8,444 nt of DNA from an uncultured Clostridia bacterium (GCA_946059285.1 CAMGMW010000043.1:1-8444); one strand, 5' to 3'. Counted from the stretch's first letter, positions 1 to 5,462 are shown. Notes: a model not told the origin generated them from the sequence alone. Made by a program: numbers and translations.

Positions 1-637
1 ACGTCCGATTCACTGAAGCAAGACTGCCGTTGTGGATGTGTTCTCCGCCCGAAGTGGCGGTATACCAGCCGGCAAAATAGGAACCGCTCTTTGTCGCTGC
101 GGGCAGCGCGCCGTACGGAGCGTCCAGTGTATAGCAAAGGACCGTGTTTTCCTCCAGAGAACCGCCGTTGGCGTTATAAATCACATAGCGGAACTGCTGG
201 TCGCTGTCGCTGCCGCTGTAGTCACCGTAGCGGTAAAGCTTGATCTCGCGGATGCGACGTTGCAGCATACTCTCGCTGAATACGCCGCCCTTTTTAACCC
301 AAGAGCACCATGCGGTGGCGAACTCGGCGTCCGTACATTCGGACTGCATTGCGATTGCGTAGCGATAGTCGGCATTCAGGTTTCCTGTTCCAATGTCGTA
401 AATGAGGCTCACAAGTGCATCGAACTGCGCCTGATTCAATTCCAGCTCGTTGGTGCTGAGGAAAGAATTGACCGCGCTTACCGTGCTTGCCAGTTTGGAA
501 GAGGAAAAGCTTGTCTCAAACTCTTTGATGAACGCAAGTCCCTTCTCGCTGACCGTAAGGGTCGCCGCAGACGCAGGCAGCGCCACCCCCGCAAGCAGGC
601 AAAGGATCAGCACAATGCTAAGTAACATTCGCTTCAT
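1..637 (-). CDS. Secreted GH24 lysozyme-like protein with InlB B-repeat (C-terminus outside window)
   Basis: The first 212 residues are in the window and the frame runs off the left edge. Residues 1-24 form a signal peptide: a KR start, a hydrophobic core and a likely cut after ASA at 22-24. Residues 29-138 resemble the phage-type lysozyme (GH24) family. GLAFIKEFE (33-41) matches the segment carrying the catalytic Glu, LNQAQFDALVSLIYDIG (67-83) is the characteristic central helix, and W-x-K-x-GG plus LQRRIRE (113-131) match the C-terminal part. The stretch between Glu41 and the NSFL helix is very short, and the Y-x-D/T-x-GYGH catalytic hairpin usual in the family is absent, so muralytic activity is doubtful. 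Residues 150 onward (YNANGG ... GALPAATKSG ... FAGWY) are an InlB B-repeat/Flg_new module, typical of surface or adhesion proteins. The start ATG at 637 is preceded by AGGAG with a 7-base gap. The gene has its own promoter, so it is probably not co-transcribed with the hydrolase upstream. Confidence 0.82.
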   Translation of the reverse strand, partial: MKRMLLSIVLILCLLAGVALPASAATLTVSEKGLAFIKEFETSFSSSKLASTVSAVNSFLSTNELELNQAQFDALVSLIYDIGTGNLNADYRYAIAMQSECTDAEFATAWCSWVKKGGVFSESMLQRRIREIKLYRYGDYSGSDSDQQFRYVIYNANGGSLEENTVLCYTLDAPYGALPAATKSGSYFAGWYTATSGGEHIHNGSLASVNRT

Positions 638-652
638 GTTTCCACTCCTGTC

Positions 653-663
653 GAGATTATCTC
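653..663. promoter_or_regulatory. Palindrome at the predicted transcription start (possible operator)
   Basis: GAGAT-T-ATCTC is an 11-base perfect inverted repeat. It lies at about +1 to +11 relative to the promoter of the lysozyme-like gene. A repressor bound here would block initiation, but the site is short and occurs once in this window, so chance is a real alternative. Confidence 0.25.
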
Positions 664-669
664 AATCAC

Positions 670-698
670 ATTGTAGCAAAATGTTTCCCATTCGTCAA
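670..698 (-). promoter_or_regulatory. Sigma-A-type promoter of the lysozyme-like gene
   Basis: Read on the minus strand, TTGACG (698-693) is followed by a 17-base spacer and TACAAT (675-670). Each hexamer differs from consensus by one base and the spacing is ideal. Transcription would start near 663, giving a leader of about 26 bases that includes the AGGAG ribosome site. This supports a transcription unit separate from the hydrolase gene. Confidence 0.75.
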
Positions 699-756
699 GT
701 TTTGCAAGCAATTTAACACGTCTGAACAGCAAAAATAATTACAAAAAAGTAACAAA

Positions 757-1665
757 TCAAAGCTGTTTTTCTATAAAATGCCACACATCCGCATAAACCT
801 CATCGTGGTTTTTCTCATTGAGAATCTCATGACGTCCCTCATATAGCTGCAATGTTACATCTTTCATTCCCGCGTCGGCAAACGCCTTGCGCGTCTTCTT
901 TACACCCTCACCCATCGCACCGACCGGATCATTTTTTCCTGCAATCAGGAAGATCGGCATCGTCTGATCCATGCGCTCCAAATTGCGTTTTTTCTGGATC
1001 ATGGCAATCCCCTTCAGCATATCATTTGATAGCCCCACTGTCGCGTCGCCTCCGCAGAGCGGATCTGCGGTATAGCGGTCCACCACCTCCGGATCACTGC
1101 AAATCCAGTCGTTCGGCGTGCGTACCGGCTTGAATTGATTGTTATAGGCACCAAACATCAAAGACGTGAGCAGTTTGCTGTGCCCTTTGGCGCCTACGAA
1201 CAGTTTCGCGACAGCACATACCGCTCTGCCGGCAGCCAGCACCGGCGCAGGCTGCCAGCCCGTGCCGCAGATGACTGCGCCGCGCAGCCCCGCCTCCGGA
1301 TAGCAGATCAGAATGGTGCGGGTCAGAAATGACCCCATGCTGTGACCAAACAGAAAATACGGCAGATCGGGATACTCCTCCTTTGTCCGCCGCAGCAGTG
1401 CATAGGTGTCATCGACCGCCGCACGCCAGCCGCCCGCAAAATACAGTCTCGCACCACTCCCGGTGGATTTTCCGTGTCCCATGTGGTCTTCCGCCACCAC
1501 CAGCGCGCCCTGTTGATTCAAATATCGGGCAAAATCGTCATATCGGAGCATATGCTCCGCAATGCCATGGACCAGTTGTACCACGGCAACCGGTTTTCCC
1601 TCCGGTTCCCAACAATACGCATGAATTCTGCCTGCCCCGCAGGACGGATATTCAAATTCTTTCAT
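757..1665 (-). CDS. Alpha/beta hydrolase, monoacylglycerol lipase / lysophospholipase type
   Basis: 302 residues, a usual length for the serine aminopeptidase S33/Hydrolase_4 family, which hydrolyses monoacylglycerols, lysophospholipids or similar esters. HGIAEH at 33-38 forms the oxyanion-hole strand. GHSMG at 107-111 is the nucleophile elbow with Ser109. Asp246 (AGKNDPVG) and His279 (EGRHEILNE) complete the triad, and the region around 135-225 is the lid. There is no signal peptide, so it should be cytoplasmic or membrane-associated. ATG at 1665 is chosen because GGAGGA lies 5 to 6 bases upstream and family similarity begins at once; the open frame continues upstream to 2154, but that extension is antisense to other genes and has no family similarity. 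It is divergent from the small membrane protein gene across 84 bases. The natural substrate cannot be told from sequence. Confidence 0.93.
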   Translation of the reverse strand: MKEFEYPSCGAGRIHAYCWEPEGKPVAVVQLVHGIAEHMLRYDDFARYLNQQGALVVAEDHMGHGKSTGSGARLYFAGGWRAAVDDTYALLRRTKEEYPDLPYFLFGHSMGSFLTRTILICYPEAGLRGAVICGTGWQPAPVLAAGRAVCAVAKLFVGAKGHSKLLTSLMFGAYNNQFKPVRTPNDWICSDPEVVDRYTADPLCGGDATVGLSNDMLKGIAMIQKKRNLERMDQTMPIFLIAGKNDPVGAMGEGVKKTRKAFADAGMKDVTLQLYEGRHEILNEKNHDEVYADVWHFIEKQL

Positions 1666-1690
1666 AATAATTCCTCCAAAGTCCGATTTA

Positions 1691-1718
1691 TTGGACACTG
1701 AATATTGTATCCTATGGT
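1691..1718 (+). promoter_or_regulatory. Weak candidate promoter for the 57-residue membrane protein
   Basis: TTGGAC (1691-1696), a 16-base spacer and TATGGT (1713-1718) lie about 30 bases before the start codon at 1750. Both hexamers are poor matches, so this is only the best candidate in the short divergent gap. TACAAT on the opposite strand (1709-1704) could be a -10 for the hydrolase gene but has no good -35. Confidence 0.28.
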
Positions 1719-1749
1719 CATACAAGCTCACATGAAAGGAGTTATCGTC

Positions 1750-1923
1750 ATGAAAAATGTAATCGATCTGGTCCCCTATCTGCCGCAAACCGCCGCCGTT
1801 CTTCGCTTTCAACGCCGCCGGAAACGCTTTGAGGGTATTGTCGCCGTCATTGAGTCGGTCGTAACGCTGTGCATCGGCGCGGCATTTGTGTTGTTTGTCA
1901 TCGCCTTTCTGTCGGTGCTGTAA
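1750..1923 (+). CDS. Small single-pass membrane protein, 57 residues
   Basis: I do not recognise the family. The start ATG is preceded by AAAGGAG with a gap of about 8 bases, a good ribosome site. Residues 1-28 are polar to basic, with the cluster RRRKR at 22-26. Residues 29-57 form one hydrophobic helix that ends in the final leucine. The positive charges predict a cytoplasmic N-terminus with the helix crossing the membrane. The gene stands alone on the plus strand, divergent from the hydrolase. Its last 26 bases overlap the 3' end of the LysA-like gene on the other strand. The reality of the gene rests on the ribosome site, the coherent membrane topology and the fact that it fills the only gap between the two minus-strand genes; no homology is claimed. 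Confidence 0.62.
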   Translation: MKNVIDLVPYLPQTAAVLRFQRRRKRFEGIVAVIESVVTLCIGAAFVLFVIAFLSVL

Positions 1924-3034
1924 TGTCACGCAGGATTCCATTCGCGTCAAACAGATATGCCCTTTCTGCGGGAAGCTCTGCCGGATGCAGGGCCAGCACA
2001 CTGCCCCGCCGGCATTCCGGCAGCAGCCGCAGTTCCTTTTGCTGCCCCGAGCGGTCCGTGACCGCGTAGCGTTTTCTTCCACGGAGGCAGTGATTCCCCA
2101 GTACGGTAATCCGGGATGCAGGTGAAAGCAGCGCTTCCGGCAGGTCCAAGCCAAGAATTTTCTCCTGCTTGACGCCGTTGACCGTGGCGAGCGTCAGTGT
2201 GCCCGGAAAAACGAGCGCCCGACCAAGCTGCAGCTGAACGCCGCAATTTTCCATGCCATCAGAGGACAAAAGCTGCTCAAATTCCCTGCGGATGCCCGCG
2301 CTGAGGCAGCCAAGGTCCTCGCCTCTGCGCAGATCGCCGCCCAGATCGCAAAAGCCGACCGGCAGGTCTAACTGCTTCAGCTCTGCTGCCAGAGAAAACA
2401 AAAGACGTGCCGCGGCAAAATAGCATGCGCAATCCACCGGCTTCCGGTGTACCTGCATCATCAGCCCGATCTCTCCTGTCCCCTTCAGCCGAAGCTCCCG
2501 CACACCGCGGAGAAGCTGTGCTTTGTCCATGCCGAGACAGGACTCCGTGATCCTGCCCAGTCCGCGGAACTGCATCCCTGCGCGCGGCTTTGGGCAATAG
2601 CGCAGCGCAATACGATTCGGTAGCTCTCCCAACCGCTCCAGCCGCAGGATCAGGTCTGCGTCATCCAGCACCAAATCTCCGGTTTCCCGGCATGTGTGCA
2701 GCTCCTCGGGAGAGGGAAATATGGGCATATAACGGGTCATGTCCGGTGCGCAGCCCGCCTCCCCTGCTAAGCGGAGCTCCTCAGTCGTCCGGCAGGCAAG
2801 TCCAAATCCCTCCTCACAGAGGATCCGTAAAATCGCCGGATTTGCGCAGCAGGAAACAGGAAAGAAATTGTGAAAGCCGCCGTTCCATGCAAACGCACTG
2901 CGCAGTGCCTGTGCCCGGCGGCGAATATCCGCCTCGTCATAGATGGTCAGCGGAGTACCGACTTCCCGCGCCAAACGAAAAAGCACCTCATCCGGCAGAA
3001 GCATCGCATCACGCGGATCGTCAGCTTCTTGCAT
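1898..3034 (-). CDS. LysA-like (diaminopimelate decarboxylase fold) probable pseudoenzyme
   Basis: 378 residues, related to the fold-type III PLP decarboxylases, closest in feel to the divergent clostridial LysA branch. Visible matches are TPLTIYDE (27-34), SAFAW (46-50), the barrel strand ending in ANPAILRIL (64-72), DLGGDLRRGED (230-240), QLGRALV (269-275) and a C-terminal beta domain with ITVLG (309-313). The key residues are gone. The family's AVKAxPxPA segment reads PVSCCANPA, so Ser61 (codon TCC) replaces the PLP Schiff-base lysine. The glutamate of the (E/T)xGR motif, the substrate-binding CExxD motif and the HDxGAHG segment are also missing. The frame is unbroken, so it looks maintained rather than decaying. 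The start at 3034 overlaps coaX by 14 bases. ATG 3004 is an alternative that fits family length better, and neither has a clear ribosome site. It is probably not a working decarboxylase; a regulatory or binding role is inference. Confidence 0.75.
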   Translation of the reverse strand: MQEADDPRDAMLLPDEVLFRLAREVGTPLTIYDEADIRRRAQALRSAFAWNGGFHNFFPVSCCANPAILRILCEEGFGLACRTTEELRLAGEAGCAPDMTRYMPIFPSPEELHTCRETGDLVLDDADLILRLERLGELPNRIALRYCPKPRAGMQFRGLGRITESCLGMDKAQLLRGVRELRLKGTGEIGLMMQVHRKPVDCACYFAAARLLFSLAAELKQLDLPVGFCDLGGDLRRGEDLGCLSAGIRREFEQLLSSDGMENCGVQLQLGRALVFPGTLTLATVNGVKQEKILGLDLPEALLSPASRITVLGNHCLRGRKRYAVTDRSGQQKELRLLPECRRGSVLALHPAELPAERAYLFDANGILRDITAPTERR

Positions 3035-3791
3035 TGCGCCGGTAAAGCAGGCTCAGGCCCTTGAGCATCAGACTGCGGTCATAGATCAATTCTCTACGGC
3101 ACAGCGGAACCACAAATTTGGCGATTCCGCCGGTAGCGATCACCTTGACCGGGCTGCCCAGTTCCTCCTCCATACGGTCAAGCAGTCCGTCCAGCATAGC
3201 GGCCGCACCCAGCATGATGCCGCTGCGCATGCTGTCTCTGGTGTTTTTCCCAATTGCCCGCTGCGGCGCGTCGAGGCTGATGCCGGGAAGCTGCGCCGTT
3301 CTTCCGGTCAGCGCTTCCATGGAGATCTTTACGCCGGGGCAGATACAGCCGCCCACAAACGTCCCCTCGGCATCCACCGCCGTAATGGTGGTGGCAGTAC
3401 CCATGTCCACCAGCAGCAGCGGCGCGCCATACTCCCGGACAGCCGCCACCGCCGCGACGATCAAATCGCTGCCCACGTCTGCCGGGTTGTCCATGCGGAT
3501 ATTCAGACCGGTGCGGATACCGGGACCCACGACAAGACAGCTATGTCCCGTCAGCTTGCGGATCGCCGTCTTGAACGAATTGAGCACAGGCGGCACGACG
3601 GAGGACACAATGCTGCCGTCGATCATCTCCGGCTGAACCTCAAACAGCGCCAGCATATTCTTCAGCTCCGCGCAGTACTGGTCCGAGGTTTTGACCAAAT
3701 CCGTTGCCATTCGCGCCTCAAACAGGATATTCTCGTCCTCGATACAGCCGAGAACGATATTCGTATTGCCGATATCTACTGCCAGAATCAT
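3021..3791 (-). CDS. coaX: Type III pantothenate kinase
   Basis: 256 residues, the full family length. It phosphorylates pantothenate to 4'-phosphopantothenate, the first committed step of coenzyme A synthesis in the cytoplasm. The ASKHA-fold motifs are in order: DIGNTN at 6-11 (phosphate loop, Asp6), DNPADVGSDLI at 101-111, where Asp109 aligns with the catalytic base of the usual GADR motif, DMGTATT at 129-135, and GGCICPG at 147-153. The Arg after the catalytic Asp in GADR is Leu here, a small departure. GGAGGA lies about 6 bases before ATG 3791. The start overlaps the stop of the upstream phosphoesterase gene in an ATGA junction, so translation is coupled. The 3' end overlaps the LysA-like gene. 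Type III enzymes are generally not feedback-inhibited by coenzyme A, a point of family knowledge rather than of this sequence. Confidence 0.96.
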   Translation of the reverse strand: MILAVDIGNTNIVLGCIEDENILFEARMATDLVKTSDQYCAELKNMLALFEVQPEMIDGSIVSSVVPPVLNSFKTAIRKLTGHSCLVVGPGIRTGLNIRMDNPADVGSDLIVAAVAAVREYGAPLLLVDMGTATTITAVDAEGTFVGGCICPGVKISMEALTGRTAQLPGISLDAPQRAIGKNTRDSMRSGIMLGAAAMLDGLLDRMEEELGSPVKVIATGGIAKFVVPLCRRELIYDRSLMLKGLSLLYRRNARS

Positions 3792-4270
3792 AATTTCTCC
3801 TCCGAATCAAGTTTTTTGACGCAGCACTGCGCCGTATTATTCTGAAGCACAACAATGCCATAGGTTGGGTTTCTTCCGCTGCACGCGCCGGGATTCAACA
3901 GCCAAAGTCCCATGTGCTCCTCACAATACGGACAATGCGTGTGCCCGAACAGTGCCACCTGCGCGCCGCTTTGCCGTGCTGCCAGCTCCAGCCGCAGCAA
4001 GCCCTGTTTTACTCCATACCGGTGTCCGTGGACTGCGAAAATGCGCACACCATCAAAAACCCGCTCCAGTGACTCCGGCGGCTCCTGATCTGAAAAATCA
4101 CAATTTCCCCGCACCATGAGCACCGGCATGTCCGGAAACTCCTGTGAGAGCCGTCTGGCATCGTATGTGTGGTCACCGAGATGGAGCACCGCATCCGGCT
4201 GCTCCCGTAAAACCGACAAATACATCATTTCAAGCTGCCGATGCGAATCGGAAACAATCAGGAGCTTCAT
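3788..4270 (-). CDS. YfcE/MJ0936-type metallophosphoesterase
   Basis: 160 residues, the compact length of the MJ0936/YfcE branch of the calcineurin-like phosphoesterases, which cleave phosphodiesters or phosphomonoesters with two metal ions. All metal-binding motifs are visible: SDSH at 7-10 (Asp8, His10), LGD at 31-33 (Asp33), RGNCD at 54-58 (Asn56), HGH at 81-83 and GHTH at 109-112, then NPGAC at 126-130 in place of the usual NPGS. It should be a soluble, active enzyme; the physiological substrate is unknown for most of the family. ATG 4270 is chosen because the family's first strand (KLLIVSDSH) begins immediately and AAAGGG lies upstream; the open frame extends to 4447 but crosses the promoter and antisense sequence. 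It is the first gene of the operon with coaX (ATGA overlap) and the LysA-like gene, and has a strong promoter just upstream. Confidence 0.93.
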   Translation of the reverse strand: MKLLIVSDSHRQLEMMYLSVLREQPDAVLHLGDHTYDARRLSQEFPDMPVLMVRGNCDFSDQEPPESLERVFDGVRIFAVHGHRYGVKQGLLRLELAARQSGAQVALFGHTHCPYCEEHMGLWLLNPGACSGRNPTYGIVVLQNNTAQCCVKKLDSEEKL

Positions 4271-4280
4271 TCTGTCACCC

Positions 4281-4308
4281 TTTCCAAAGTGTCTGCATAT
4301 ATTATAGC
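4281..4308 (+). promoter_or_regulatory. Candidate promoter of the small-gene trio
   Basis: TTTCCA (4281-4286), a 16-base spacer and TATAGC (4303-4308) would start transcription near 4315, about 20 bases before the ATG. The hexamers are moderate matches. The -10 region shares bases with the opposite-strand TATAAT, so the two promoters would compete for polymerase. Confidence 0.35.
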
Positions 4309-4329
4309 AGGTCACACAACAGGAGGCAA
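4301..4329 (-). promoter_or_regulatory. Promoter of the phosphoesterase-coaX operon
   Basis: On the minus strand TTGCCT (4329-4324), a 17-base spacer and a perfect TATAAT (4306-4301) stand about 24 bases upstream of a start near 4294 and 30 bases before ATG 4270. The -35 hexamer lies on top of the ribosome site of the divergent gene (AGGAGG, 4321-4326). Confidence 0.68.
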
Positions 4330-4334
4330 TCATA

Positions 4335-4571
4335 ATGAAAGAAGATTCGTCAAAAAAACCGCAATTCAGCGAAGCACAGATCCGGCAGGTGCTGGGCTCA
4401 CCGGAGGGAAAACAGCTCATCGCCCTGCTCTCCCGGAGTCCCGGCAATGAATTGCAGGAGGCTGCGCAGGAATTCCGAAAAGGAAACGTTGCCCGCGCTC
4501 AGCAGATCCTTGCACCGTTGGCTGGCACGCCGGAAGCGGTCGAGCTGCTGAATAAGATCAACCGAAAGTAG
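4335..4571 (+). CDS. Uncharacterised small helical protein A (78 residues)
   Basis: I do not recognise a named family. AGGAGG at 4321-4326 lies 8 bases before the ATG, a strong ribosome site. The protein is soluble and almost entirely helical by composition, with no cysteine and no membrane segment. Residues 17-32 (RQVLGSPEGKQLIALL) carry the pattern LGxPExxxxLIxLL. A related piece, LAGTPEAVELL, appears at 62-72, so the protein may hold two short helical repeats. Between them, 40-60 (QEAAQEFRKGNVARAQQIL) reads as another helix pair. It is the first gene of a three-gene plus-strand operon. It ends in TAG and the next base begins the GTG start of gene B in the same frame, so termination here directly decides whether a fused product is made. 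Translated as a separate protein it would couple tightly to gene B. Confidence 0.78.
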   Translation: MKEDSSKKPQFSEAQIRQVLGSPEGKQLIALLSRSPGNELQEAAQEFRKGNVARAQQILAPLAGTPEAVELLNKINRK

Positions 4572-4943
4572 GTGGTCGATACGGACGGCTTTGAGGACAA
4601 ACTGAATCAGATTTTGGGCGATCCCGAAAAAATGGCGCAGATCATGTCGCTTGCCCAATCCTTCGGCGGCGGACAGCCTGAGCCGTCCGCACCATCTGCG
4701 CCCCCGGTTTCTCCGCCGGTGCAGGATGAGGCGTTTCTGCGGGGCATCATGCAGATGATGCAGCAGGCGCAACATACCGACAGCAAGCAGGAGGCTCTGC
4801 TTTGCGCGCTCAAGCCCTATCTCGTGCCGGAGCGTCGGGATAAGATTGACCGGGCGCTGCGGATTGCCCGCCTATCACAGCTCGCCAGCTTCGCCCTGCG
4901 AAACAGCGGCGGACTGTTTGGAAAGGAGGGAAAGCATGTATAA
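4572..4943 (+). CDS. Uncharacterised protein B with LGxPE helix and proline linker (123 residues)
   Basis: No named family is recognised. It has three parts: a helical N-terminus (7-31) with QILGDPEKMAQIMSLAQ at 13-29, which echoes the LGxPE helix of protein A; a Gly/Pro/Ser/Ala-rich linker (32-50); and a C-terminal helical segment (52-110) with a Met/Gln-rich stretch, then SKQEALLCALKPYLVPERR, suggesting a helical protein-protein contact domain. The GTG at 4572 follows the TAG of gene A with no gap and is the only standard start upstream of the LGxPE helix. The only purine-rich sequence before it is GAAAG, a weak ribosome site, so translation must depend on coupling to gene A or on readthrough of the TAG. 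The end overlaps gene C by 8 bases. The frame is clean and codon use is like that of the neighbours. Confidence 0.75.
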   Translation: MVDTDGFEDKLNQILGDPEKMAQIMSLAQSFGGGQPEPSAPSAPPVSPPVQDEAFLRGIMQMMQQAQHTDSKQEALLCALKPYLVPERRDKIDRALRIARLSQLASFALRNSGGLFGKEGKHV

Positions 4944-5307
4944 CCGCTACTCCCCCACACCGAACGGGCAGTACCAGCGCAGACCTATGGGGCCGCCGGA
5001 GCGGCATCCGTCGGGAACACAGCCGCGTCCTGCCTCAGAAGCGTCTGCGCGTGAACAGCAGCAAAATGCTGCATCCGTTCCGCCACCCTTTTCTCCGCCG
5101 CCGAAGCCTCCTGTTTCGCCGCAGCATTGCGTACCGTCCTGCGAAGGGAAGCCAAGGCTGCGGATTCCGATTTTGGATAAGCTGCTTCCGGACTTTGATA
5201 CCGGTGATTTGCTGCTGCTTTTAATCCTGCTGCTGCTGATATCGGACGGCAACGAAGACTCCACCTCTCTGATGCTCACGATTGCGATTTTTCTTTTTAT
5301 GCAATAG
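4936..5307 (+). CDS. Proline-rich protein C with hydrophobic C-terminal hairpin (123 residues)
   Basis: No named family is recognised. Residues 1-75 are low-complexity and probably disordered: Tyr/Arg/Pro-rich at first, a Gln/Ala/Ser patch, then PPPFSPPPKPPVSP (49-62) and a C-x-x-x-C pair (Cys65, Cys69). Residues 76-88 (IPILDKLLPDFDT) lead into GDLLLLLILLLLI (90-102), a short acidic turn SDGNEDSTS, and a second hydrophobic stretch LMLTIAIFLFMQ (112-123) that ends the protein. Each stretch is only about 12 residues, so this would be a membrane-anchored hairpin rather than two full spans. GGAGG (4925-4929) with a 6-base gap sets the start at 4936. It overlaps gene B by 8 bases, so the two are translationally coupled. 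It ends in TAG, just before three hairpins. A sporulation or envelope role is possible from the style of such clostridial proteins but is a guess. Confidence 0.78.
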   Translation: MYNRYSPTPNGQYQRRPMGPPERHPSGTQPRPASEASAREQQQNAASVPPPFSPPPKPPVSPQHCVPSCEGKPRLRIPILDKLLPDFDTGDLLLLLILLLLISDGNEDSTSLMLTIAIFLFMQ

Positions 5308-5317
5308 ATAATGCTTG

Positions 5318-5365
5318 CTGAACAACGCAAAAGCCTTGAAAACCAAGCCTTTCTGCGTTGTTCAG
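5318..5365. repeat. Long imperfect hairpin after the small-gene trio
   Basis: A 12-bp perfect outer stem (5318-5329 with 5354-5365) continues through AAAG/CTTT and CTTG/CAAG with only one bulge (5353) and one C-C mismatch, closing on a five-base loop AAAAC at 5339-5343. It begins 11 bases after the stop of gene C. No U-run follows in the plus direction, so it is a poor intrinsic terminator alone; it may act as a 3'-end stabiliser of the trio mRNA. Confidence 0.6.
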
Positions 5366-5370
5366 TTGCG

Positions 5371-5397
5371 TGAATCAGCCGCAAAGCGACTGATTCA
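5371..5397. repeat. Second hairpin of the convergent junction
   Basis: TGAATCAG (5371-5378) pairs with CTGATTCA (5390-5397), with an inner CGC/GCG stem closing on AAA after one C-A mismatch. It starts six bases after the first hairpin. No U-run follows on either strand. Confidence 0.55.
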
Positions 5398-5412
5398 GCA
5401 GACATTAAATAG

Positions 5413-5462
5413 AATACCACGCTTTGATGAAAATATCTTAATTTTCATCAAAGCGTGGTATT
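5413..5462. terminator. Perfect 22-bp inverted repeat, probable bidirectional terminator
   Basis: The arms 5413-5434 and 5441-5462 are perfectly complementary with a six-base loop ATCTTA. The key core is CCACGC/GCGTGG, and the loop-proximal half is AT-rich. It sits between the convergent ends of the trio (5307) and wecB (5525), the expected place for a shared terminator. Reading plus, the stem ends in TATT and is followed by TT only; reading minus, it is followed by CTATTT. U-runs are thus short, and termination is inferred mainly from position and stem strength. The 217-base gap holds no credible gene. Confidence 0.55.

Noticed and set aside
32..625. 197-codon plus-strand open frame antisense to the lysozyme-like gene
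   Set aside because: The minus strand gives a signal peptide, GH24 and B-repeat similarity, a promoter and a ribosome site; the plus translation is Arg-rich and featureless.
725..767. Possible terminator of the hydrolase gene (AACAGC/GCTGTT arms, inner TTAC/GTAA stem)
   Set aside because: The outer stem is 6 bp with a loop of about 31 bases and no U-run after it; the inner stem is only 4 bp in AT-rich sequence.
1681..1696. Small inverted repeat GTCCGA-TTTA-TTGGAC before the hydrolase ribosome site
   Set aside because: The stem is six pairs with a wobble on one strand and a mismatch on the other, too weak to call regulatory.
1666..2154. N-terminal extension of the hydrolase frame
   Set aside because: The extension is out-of-frame translation of the LysA-like gene and the small membrane gene. 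A strong ribosome site and family similarity both place the start at 1665.
2943..3845. 300-codon plus-strand open frame antisense to coaX
   Set aside because: It is a shadow of coaX: His/Arg/Gln-rich translation without domains, no ribosome site, and coaX has all its motifs on the other strand.
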